This document shows positions 1-6,971 of a stretch of DNA of 64,000 bases, one piece after another. Position numbers and translations under genes: made by a program. The notes beneath the pieces are model-generated. The model saw only the letters and a program-made list of their open reading frames with translations. It was not told the DNA's origin and searched no databases. Location of the stretch: the NCBI GenBank assembly GCA_947628225.1, contig CANQYY010000008.1, forward strand, positions 1 to 64,000, in the 5' to 3' direction. The DNA is from an uncultured Lachnospiraceae bacterium (GTDB taxonomy: Bacteria; Bacillota; Clostridia; Lachnospirales; Lachnospiraceae). How positions within the stretch are numbered: position 1 is the stretch's first letter; every line of letters begins with the position of its first letter.

Positions 1-1319
1 GGTTATATGTATACGGCACCACAGACGTAGCGGAGTTTGACGGCAAGGGAAATGTCATTTCCAATGCGTACAACACCCACACCATGTCCTGTATTTCGAC
101 GTCCGACATGGTAAACTGGAAAGATGAGGGCGTCATTGACGTGACAAAACTGACAAATTACGCTAAAAAATCCTGGGCACCCTCCATTGTGAGCAAGGAA
201 ATCAACGGCAAGACAAAATTTTTCTTATACTATACACTGGGAGGAGACGGAATTGGCGTACTGGTGGCGGACTCGCCTACCGGCCCATGGAAGGATCCAA
301 TCGGAAAGAGGCTGATTTCCAGAAGTACTCCAACCTGTAGTGAGAAGGAGGTTCCGTGGCTCTTTGATCCAGGCGTGTTTGTGGACGATGATGGCCAGGC
401 GTACATTTATTTTGGCGGAGGAGATGACTCCGGCGTCACCAATCCTACTTTTGGCCGCATTGCTAAGTTGGGTGACGATATGACAAGCTTGGCAGAAACG
501 CCAAAGACGTTTGCGCCGTACTACTATTTCGAGGACAATGAAATAAATAAGTTTGGCGACACCTATTATTACTCCTACAGCACCAACTGGTCTTCCAATC
601 TGGCCAATAATAAGGATGAATTTACGGGGCAGGCATGTATCGCCTATTACACGGCGGATAATCCTTATATGGAAAATGCCACCTATCACGGTACAGTATT
701 TGAAAATCCGGGAAATCTGTATGGACATGTATACAACAACCACCATCATATGTTTACCTTTAAGGGAGAGAATTATATCGCTTACCATACTACCTACTTA
801 GAGCGGGTGTTGTATAAGAGCCGGATGGGGTATCGGAATCTCCATATCGATAAACTGACTGTCAAAGGGGACGGAACAATATCTGCTACGCCCACCTATG
901 CCGGAGTAGGAGGAAAGGGAAGTCTGACAGGTACTCAGAGAAATAGCGCCAATATTATGTCGGATAACGGCGGCCTCACGACGGAGTATTCGGAGAGCAA
1001 GAAAGATATGGTGCTAACTGAAATACAGACGGGAGATTGGAATAAAGTATCCGGCGTGGATTTTGGAACGGGCGCTTCCAACATCGACGTGGAAGTGTGC
1101 TCTGACACAGACAAGGGAAGTATTGAAGTGTACGTTGACGGTAAACCGGGAGAGAAGACGGCAAAGAAAATCGCCACGGTGAAACTGGAGAACACCTCCG
1201 GAAACGACACTTATAAGACAATCTCATCCTCACTGGAAGAAACGGTGTCCGGAGCCCATGATCTGTACTTTGTATACCGCGGAAGCGGTTATCAGGTAGC
1301 GGCTTGGACCTTGAAATAA
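1..1319 (+). CDS. Glycoside hydrolase family 43 enzyme with C-terminal CBM6-like domain, 5' truncated by window edge
   Basis: The frame is open from base 3 to the stop at 1317-1319, so the start lies left of the window. The visible part has the GH43 five-bladed propeller pattern: LYVYGTTD, SCISTSDMVNW, then WAPSIV and FDPGVFVDDDGQAYIYFGG, which carry the repeated aromatic/acidic motifs of arabinofuranosidases and xylosidases. The last ~120 residues look like a CBM6-type beta-sandwich (VSGVDFGTG, SIEVYVDG, GAHDLYFVYRGSG). Such enzymes cleave arabinose or xylose from plant polysaccharides and are often exported; the N-terminus that would show a signal peptide is missing. Substrate cannot be assigned from this fragment. 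A strong terminator follows at once, so this ends its transcript. Confidence 0.9.
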   Translation, partial: LYVYGTTDVAEFDGKGNVISNAYNTHTMSCISTSDMVNWKDEGVIDVTKLTNYAKKSWAPSIVSKEINGKTKFFLYYTLGGDGIGVLVADSPTGPWKDPIGKRLISRSTPTCSEKEVPWLFDPGVFVDDDGQAYIYFGGGDDSGVTNPTFGRIAKLGDDMTSLAETPKTFAPYYYFEDNEINKFGDTYYYSYSTNWSSNLANNKDEFTGQACIAYYTADNPYMENATYHGTVFENPGNLYGHVYNNHHHMFTFKGENYIAYHTTYLERVLYKSRMGYRNLHIDKLTVKGDGTISATPTYAGVGGKGSLTGTQRNSANIMSDNGGLTTEYSESKKDMVLTEIQTGDWNKVSGVDFGTGASNIDVEVCSDTDKGSIEVYVDGKPGEKTAKKIATVKLENTSGNDTYKTISSSLEETVSGAHDLYFVYRGSGYQVAAWTLK

Positions 1320-1362
1320 TTACGCAAATAATAGAAACGGTTGTGTTTTATCTCTGACACAG

Positions 1363-1394
1363 GCGGGGCTGTTGAAAAACAGCCCCGCTTTTTT
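1363..1394 (+). terminator. Rho-independent terminator after the GH43 gene
   Basis: A perfect 11-bp stem (GCGGGGCTGTT at 1363-1373, complement at 1378-1388) with a GAAA loop is followed by six T residues. Confidence 0.93.
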
Positions 1395-1585
1395 GTCTTA
1401 TTGGAAAGATAGTTTATAGTTAATATTGAATAAATAAGTTTAAGATACTTTTGATATGGTTATATATGTTACGTCCTTGTTTTTGTCCATATTTAGCAAT
1501 TATAGCCCTGTAAATACTTTGTTTAGTATTATCTTCTTTTTAATGTTTGCTGAATTTTGCGATTGAGAGTGGCGGTGTCAGGCGC

Positions 1586-2230
1586 TTATGACGTTGTATA
1601 GGGCAGATATTTCTTTATGATTGGCTTGATGATTTGGTATATATCGCGGTAATCAGTATAAATTTTCCCTAAATCGTTATGTACATTAATTAAACAATGT
1701 TTTTCGCTATAATGCTTAGATACGATGGAGGCAACTTTGTTAATAACTGTTTTATCGTATCCAGATGCGCTGATATTGCGTTGAATTTCAGTATTTAACT
1801 GCGTTTTTTTAGAAGGGGATGTTTTACCAGAAGCTGTTTTAGTTGTGACAGCAGTTTTTTTGGACGTTGTAATAATTTTAGACCGACGTACTATTGTTGG
1901 TGTTGGATGAGTGTATTTTTTTAAAAATGAAATAACGTTATCGTAACCTTTATCTTTACTGATAATTATGTATTTACATTCTTGGGAACTGTTTTTTCCG
2001 ATTAAGTAGCCTAAATATGCGCTGAGATGCATATCTAATGATTGGTTTCCGGGAGGAACCTCATGTTCGGATGTTTTATTCTTAAGGGGTTCCAGACTTT
2101 TAAAACTGATTTTTGAAGCATTTTTTGTATAAAAAATGTGAATATGATCATGACTTCCTAACTGATTATTTTGACAGTCTAGTCCACCCTCATGTACATT
2201 TTCAAAATCTACCAAATAATATGTTTCCAT
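1586..2230 (-). CDS. PIN-like domain protein (PIN_7 type), probable RNase fold
   Basis: 214 aa. The N-terminus YYLVDFENVHEGGL has the acidic residues typical of PIN-like/NYN nucleases (PIN_7 group), with further acidic positions in QSLDMHLSAYLGYL and IIISKDKGYDNVI. A Ser/Thr/Lys-rich linker (residues ~115-145) leads to a helical C-terminal segment (~145-210) that could be a small winged-helix or partner-binding domain. The start is supported by AGGAGG 7-8 bases upstream on the minus strand. Proteins of this family are found scattered in accessory and defence regions; RNA cleavage is known for the fold but not shown here. It stands alone, divergent from the chimeric ORF to its right. Confidence 0.7.
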   Translation of the reverse strand: METYYLVDFENVHEGGLDCQNNQLGSHDHIHIFYTKNASKISFKSLEPLKNKTSEHEVPPGNQSLDMHLSAYLGYLIGKNSSQECKYIIISKDKGYDNVISFLKKYTHPTPTIVRRSKIITTSKKTAVTTKTASGKTSPSKKTQLNTEIQRNISASGYDKTVINKVASIVSKHYSEKHCLINVHNDLGKIYTDYRDIYQIIKPIIKKYLPYTTS

Positions 2231-2408
2231 GCTTCATTTCCTCCTGTAGAAAGTGATTATTTACTGCTTTTTATGTTGTTTCATTTTGTATTGATACGTG
2301 TCCAGCTCCGGGTATCTGCAATGCCATTCGTTTTACCTCATGACAGGACAGATAAACAAATCTGTCTAAGGTAAGTATAACATAAACAGTGAGGGATATC
2401 TAGATAAT

Positions 2409-3353
2409 TTGCGTTCTACGTTACCGCAGAAAAGAATTGGAGATTATATTGAGTTATCAGAAGATAAAAACGAGTCTGATAAATATAATTTGGACGATGT
2501 ATGTGGGATATCTGTTGATAAACGGTTTATTGAAACAAAGGCTAATATGAGAGATGTAAATTTAAGACCATATTATATTGTGAGGCCAGAAGAATTTGCA
2601 TACGTGGCAGATACATCAAGGCGCGGAGAAAAAATTGCAATAGCATTTAACGATACAGAGGAAACATATATATGTTCATTTTCTTACACTGTCTTCAGGT
2701 GTCAAGATAAGAATAAGCTTTTACCAAGATATTTACGACTTTATTTTGAACATTCTGAATTTAATCGGTATGCAAGATTTCATTCATGGGGAAGTGCAAG
2801 AGAAACTTTTGACTATCAGATTCAGAGGGACAAATGTTTTCCTTTGCCGACATATGATTTGGAAGATGTAAATCGTGTAAAAGTAACTTTGTATGGGAAA
2901 ATCCTTGACAGAAATTATACTCAATTGCTTCATAGCAATGATGATTTAGATTTGCACACAGTATTTTTGTTAGATAAAGTACAGAAGAAAGAGATTATAG
3001 CTAGAGATGATTATTATTTTTTAAGAAAAGAAGGATTGGTGGAAGGCCGATATCCTAATATTTATGTATCGTATAAAGTCGCAAATATGGTAGGTACACC
3101 AGCGGAATATGTAAAAAATAAGGGCTTGGACAAAGATGTGTATGAGCAGCTGATTATTAATGCCCTTAGGACAATGAAAAGTGCCAGAGTATCGGATATT
3201 AAGGTTGTATTAGAGGGCGCATTGCCGGCGATTATGGACGAAAAGCAACAGACCAAAAAGGTTTCAAACATTCTCCAAGCCATGAAGAAAGAAGAAATGG
3301 TGCTTGTTGAAGGTACAGGCCACAAAGCAAGATGGAGTTTGGTTAATAAATAA
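2409..3353 (+). pseudogene. Chimeric ORF: HsdS recognition domain fused to the tail of a RecG-like/AlbA_2 ATP-binding protein
   Basis: Residues ~5-147 match one type I restriction specificity (HsdS) target recognition domain (KRIGDYIELSEDKN, FNRYARFHSWGSARETFDYQ). Residues ~149-314 match instead the C-terminus of AlbA_2/RecG-like ATP-binding proteins (YDLEDVNRVKVTLYGKILD, RKEGLVEGRYPN, AEYVKNKGLD, then a winged helix ending ARWSL). The junction is near base 2850. The reading frame begins at TTG (2409) or later, has no ATG and no good ribosome site, and an in-frame stop lies at 2367. Neither HsdM/HsdR nor the ATPase domain is nearby. The simplest reading is a deletion that joined remnants of two genes in frame. 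A real fused DNA-binding protein cannot be excluded, because the frame has stayed open for 314 codons. Confidence 0.7.
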
Positions 3354-3360
3354 AATTTTT

Positions 3361-3430
3361 GAGCTAATTTTGGACTAGGTTGGTCTTGAGTTGAGCTAAA
3401 CTTGGACTAAACTTGAGCTAAGTTGGACTA
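3361..3430 (+). repeat. Three degenerate copies of a 16-17 bp repeat
   Basis: GAGCTAATTTTGGACTA (3361-3377), GAGCTAAACTTGGACTA (3393-3409) and GAGCTAAGTTGGACTA (3415-3430) follow directly after the RecG-like fragment. The 3354-3716 gap otherwise holds only a promoter and no gene I can support. The repeats may be the decayed coding repeats of a neighbouring protein tail. Confidence 0.7.
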
Positions 3431-3551
3431 TATGCGTGCTAGAGTTAAACTAAAATGCACAGAAGAAAAAGGTGTTTGAATAAAACAGCTCTTAAACCAT
3501 ATAGTTGAGCGAAAAATTTATGACGAGGTTACTCGGTTTATTGCAATTTTC

Positions 3552-3580
3552 TTGCAAAAAGTCGGATAAATGATTATAAT
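3552..3580 (+). promoter_or_regulatory. Sigma-70/A-type promoter for the 3717 gene
   Basis: TTGCAA (3552-3557), a 17-bp spacer and TATAAT (3575-3580). It gives a leader of about 130 nt before the ATG at 3717. Confidence 0.75.
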
Positions 3581-3716
3581 ATCAATAACATTTGGGATTT
3601 CCATGCAAAATCGTGTGTATTATGATTGATTAGATACAAGATGTAGTTGCCAAAGCCGAGTTTGAGTGATTTACACTGTTGTAGCGACTTTAAATAGTTA
3701 AAAGGGGGGTTATGTA

Positions 3717-4202
3717 ATGGACTTTTCAAAATATTCTGGCATTGAACTCATTCATATTTATGGGGAATTAATTTCTAGAATGCGTGAGGACAAATTAATT
3801 CGTTCTAAAAATGTTACTGGTGATTTGGGTGAATACATGGTTATTGATTACTACACTAAAACAAAGGGGTTGCCTAAATTGCAATTTGCGCCGCCATCAA
3901 CCAAGAATATTGATGCTGTTAGTGTTAATGGTGAGAGGTACTCAATCAAGTGCATTACCACAAATACAACCGGGGCTTTTTATGGAATAGAGAAAGATGC
4001 AGATATTAATTCTTTTAAACCATTGTTTGAATATGTAGTAATAATTAAGCTTAATGAAAATTATCAGCCGGATTTCATATTAGAACTTGATTGGGAAGCA
4101 TTTTTCAAACATAAACACTGGCATTCAAGAATTGGCGCATATAATTTGTTGGTAACCAACTCCTTAATCGAAGATGGGAAAATGATTTTCAAGAGGGATT
4201 GA
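3717..4202 (+). CDS. Small PD-(D/E)xK-like protein of unknown function
   Basis: 161 aa with a strong ribosome site (AAAGGGGGG) before the ATG. The stretch GDLGEYMVIDYY, then NIDAVSVNGERYSIKC, has the spacing of a restriction-endonuclease-like fold: a conserved Glu in the first helix, Asp in a strand, then a short hairpin ending in I-K. It resembles small restriction-fold proteins of the DUF6998 kind found near methylases and defence genes. No partner methylase is adjacent. The DUF4062 gene starts 97 bp downstream and could be cotranscribed. Nuclease activity is inferred from the motif only. Confidence 0.55.
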   Translation: MDFSKYSGIELIHIYGELISRMREDKLIRSKNVTGDLGEYMVIDYYTKTKGLPKLQFAPPSTKNIDAVSVNGERYSIKCITTNTTGAFYGIEKDADINSFKPLFEYVVIIKLNENYQPDFILELDWEAFFKHKHWHSRIGAYNLLVTNSLIEDGKMIFKRD

Positions 4203-4299
4203 AGTTTTTTTAATAAGGAAGGATAAAAGAAACCAAGATACTATTAATGCGTTGCGGAAAAATTTAATTGAAGATATATAAAAAAGACAAGGAGAGAAT

Positions 4300-5466
4300 A
4301 TGCATACAGACAGACATACACCAGTAGTTTTTCTTAGTTCTACTTGCTATGACCTAAAACAGGTTCGGGCAGATTTAAAGGATTTTTTTGAAGGTAATTA
4401 TGGTTTTCAAACTATGCTGTCCGAATTTGACTCGTTTCCTATTGACCCCTGTATTGGTACTTTTGAAAATTCCTTGAGTAATCTTGATAAATCAGCAGAT
4501 ATTTTTATACTTATTGTTGGAACGGAATATGATCATGTGACAGAGCGTGGAAAATCTATTGCGAATTTAGAATATCGACAGGCAAAAGCCAAAGGAATTC
4601 CGGTATTTGTGTTTGTGGATAAACAGTTATATAGCCAATTAGAGAGATGGGAAGCAAATAAAGATGGAAATTTTCCGACTGTTGTTGACAATCCGCAGCT
4701 TCTTGAATTCGTTTCAGAAATTTATAGTGAATCAAAACAATGGATTTATACGTATGAATCTGTGGGGGACATAACTGCTACGATGAAACATCAATTAAGT
4801 TTGATATTTTCTGACGGATTGAGGTATAAAAAAATATCACATACTATGAAACCACATAATTTAGACAGTAATATTCCAGCAGAAGCACTGCGTGTTTTAA
4901 TTGAAAAGCCGTATGCATGGGAGTATAAATTTCTTGCCTATGTGCTGAAAGACGAGTTTGAAAAATTACAGAAACATAGATGGGATTTTAAGTATGGTTT
5001 ATTTACAACGCATATAATTGAAATGAGTCCTAACGAACTATTAGAGGCCGTTTCGGTAAAACTGAATGAATTGGCACAATTAAACGGAATTTTGGTTACA
5101 CTTTTGAATTCTACAATTCAGGATGCAATTGGGGAGGCGGGGATACCGAGTGATTTGGAGCTGATAGTGTATGTTTCAAAGCAGCTTGCTTTACTTTATA
5201 AAAGGATAGTTGCATGGGCGTTATATTTTAAAACAATACATACGGACGAAGTGTTTAAACGACTGCTTAAATTGTTATATGAACTTCCAAAGTCGATACT
5301 TACCCAAATGGATAATTTTGTAAATAAACTATATAGTGAGATTACAAATTTGCCGGATATAGAAGATGGTGTTACACGTAAAATCGAACTGTCATGTGTC
5401 TTAGATGAAGCAAATACGGGGGCTATTAATAAAGAAATGGAAAGACTTTATAAGTTGTTAAGTTGA
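4300..5466 (+). CDS. DUF4062 domain protein
   Basis: 388 aa. The N-terminal ~170 residues are a clear DUF4062 domain: VVFLSSTCYDLKQVRADL, then a DIFILIVGTEYD strand and LEYRQAKAKGIPVFVFVD. This is a Rossmann-like, TIR-related fold often joined to STAND ATPases or found in conflict systems. The remaining ~210 residues are helical with no recognised domain or Walker motif. The start is set by AAGGAGAG a few bases upstream. Function is unknown; by analogy with TIR-like domains it could be a sensor or effector, possibly with the restriction-fold protein just upstream. Confidence 0.75.
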   Translation: MHTDRHTPVVFLSSTCYDLKQVRADLKDFFEGNYGFQTMLSEFDSFPIDPCIGTFENSLSNLDKSADIFILIVGTEYDHVTERGKSIANLEYRQAKAKGIPVFVFVDKQLYSQLERWEANKDGNFPTVVDNPQLLEFVSEIYSESKQWIYTYESVGDITATMKHQLSLIFSDGLRYKKISHTMKPHNLDSNIPAEALRVLIEKPYAWEYKFLAYVLKDEFEKLQKHRWDFKYGLFTTHIIEMSPNELLEAVSVKLNELAQLNGILVTLLNSTIQDAIGEAGIPSDLELIVYVSKQLALLYKRIVAWALYFKTIHTDEVFKRLLKLLYELPKSILTQMDNFVNKLYSEITNLPDIEDGVTRKIELSCVLDEANTGAINKEMERLYKLLS

Positions 5467-5566
5467 TATAGACGTCTTTCTAATGCAAATAGTACAGTGA
5501 ATGCCCCAGAGAGAGCATACATGTTGAAACCCTTTATGTGAGGAAACTAACGGAGGCAAATTATAT

Positions 5567-6403
5567 ATGAATTTAAAAATAGCATTGCTTCAGCTTCTTC
5601 CGGGAAACAGCTTAGAGAAGCAGTATCAAATAGGAAAGTCAGCTTGTGAAAGGGCAAAAGCTATGGATGCGGATATTGCCTTGTTTCCGGAAATGTGGAG
5701 TAATGGGTATTTCATACCGCAGGATGAAAAAGTTATAAAAGAACTCTCGATTACTGCTGACAGCGATTTTATACAGAACTTCAAAAGGCTGGCAGCAGAA
5801 TTACAGATGGCAATCGGCATCACTTTTCTCGAAAGGCATGATCCGAAGCCGCTGAATTCCATGATGCTTTTTGACCGGAACGGGGAGGAGATTCTGCATT
5901 ATTCTAAGGTACATACCTGTGCTTTCGATTTAGAAAAGATGCTGTCATCCGGCGAGGATTTTTTTGCCGCAGATTTGGATACCGGCAGAGGGATTGTAAA
6001 GATTGGTTCCATGATATGTTTTGACAGGGAATTTCCGGAAAGCGCAAGGATTTTAATGCTGAAAGGCGCAGAGGTAATTCTTGCTCCGAATGCCTGTCCG
6101 ATGGAGATAAACCGTCTGTCAGCGCTTCGTACCAGATGCTATGAGAATATGCTTGCTATTGCCACTTGTAATTATCCGGATGGGCAGCCGGACTGCAATG
6201 GACATTCTACAGTTTTTGACGGCGTTGCGTGGCTGCGCACGGGGCCTGGCGTGAGGGATATGTGCATTTTGGAGGCGCCGGAGGAAAAGGGAATCTATGT
6301 AGCTGACATTGATCTTGATTTGCTGAGGGAATATCGTGCGAACGAAGTAATGGGGAGCAGGTACCGGCATCCGGAAAAGTATGAAATTTTAATTTCCGAT
6401 TAG
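5567..6403 (+). CDS. Carbon-nitrogen hydrolase (nitrilase superfamily)
   Basis: 278 aa, the usual size for the superfamily. The Glu-Lys-Cys catalytic triad is visible: E42 in FPEMW, K114 in HYSKVHT and C151 in SMICFDREFPES. The enzyme should hydrolyse an amide or carbamoyl C-N bond in the cytoplasm; the sequence alone does not separate N-carbamoylputrescine amidase, omega-amidase or other branches. It is preceded by a good ribosome site (ACGGAGG) and stands as a single gene between the DUF4062 gene and the BlaI/M56 pair. Its GC looks higher than that of the genes to its left, consistent with native chromosome. Confidence 0.85.
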   Translation: MNLKIALLQLLPGNSLEKQYQIGKSACERAKAMDADIALFPEMWSNGYFIPQDEKVIKELSITADSDFIQNFKRLAAELQMAIGITFLERHDPKPLNSMMLFDRNGEEILHYSKVHTCAFDLEKMLSSGEDFFAADLDTGRGIVKIGSMICFDREFPESARILMLKGAEVILAPNACPMEINRLSALRTRCYENMLAIATCNYPDGQPDCNGHSTVFDGVAWLRTGPGVRDMCILEAPEEKGIYVADIDLDLLREYRANEVMGSRYRHPEKYEILISD

Positions 6404-6492
6404 AAATAAGATAATCAAAACTCTGTAAGGATGGGTTGGTTTACGAAAAGATTTTCTGCATTGATAAAGACACGAAATAGGAAAAAATCTGC

Positions 6493-6550
6493 TTGACAAA
6501 ACGGGTCTATAGTTATAAACTATATTACAAGAGGTTTATAACTATAGACC
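6493..6550 (+). promoter_or_regulatory. Promoter with overlapping 17-bp perfect inverted-repeat operator for the BlaI/M56 operon
   Basis: TTGACA at 6493-6498 with TAAACT 17 bp later (6516-6521). The -10 is covered by the left arm of a perfect inverted repeat, GGTCTATAGTTATAAAC (6504-6520) and its complement at 6534-6550, with a 13-bp spacer. Each arm is itself partly palindromic (AGTTATAAACT). This is the expected position for autorepression by the BlaI-type regulator. Confidence 0.8.
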
Positions 6551-6606
6551 TTTTATATAGGAAAGCGCTGACAAAATGAAAATAGTGCAGCGGAAGGGAG
6601 AGAACA

Positions 6607-6969
6607 ATGGAGTATTTGAAATTATGCGACAGCGATTACCGGTTTATGTCCGTGGTATGGGATTATGCCCCTATCAATTCCGGGGAGCTGGTGAAACTCT
6701 GCAATGATATTCTTGGCTGGAAAAAATCCACGACATACACGACGATTCGTAAGCTCTGTGAAAAGGGTTATATAAGCAATGAAAATGCGACGGTTTCGGT
6801 TCTGGTGGAGAGGGAGCAGGTGCAGGCAGATGAGTCGGAATATTTCGTGGAGCGAACCTTTGCCGGCTCCCTGCCCCAGTTTCTCACGGCGTTTCTCGGC
6901 GGAAAGAAAATATCGGAGAAAGAGGCGGAGGAGATTAAGAGATTAATTGACAATCACAGGGAGGGATAG
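6607..6969 (+). CDS. BlaI/MecI/CopY-family transcriptional repressor
   Basis: 120 aa. The winged-helix pattern of the penicillinase repressor family is plain: LKLCDSDYRFMSVVWDYAPI, then GWKKSTTYTTIRKLCEKGYI, with a C-terminal dimerisation helix (KKISEKEAEEIKRLIDN). Such repressors bind a dyad over their own promoter and are inactivated when the partner membrane protease is triggered. The partner gene starts 2 bp after this stop, and a 17-bp perfect inverted repeat overlaps the promoter upstream. Confidence 0.92.
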   Translation: MEYLKLCDSDYRFMSVVWDYAPINSGELVKLCNDILGWKKSTTYTTIRKLCEKGYISNENATVSVLVEREQVQADESEYFVERTFAGSLPQFLTAFLGGKKISEKEAEEIKRLIDNHREG

Positions 6970-6971
6970 AG

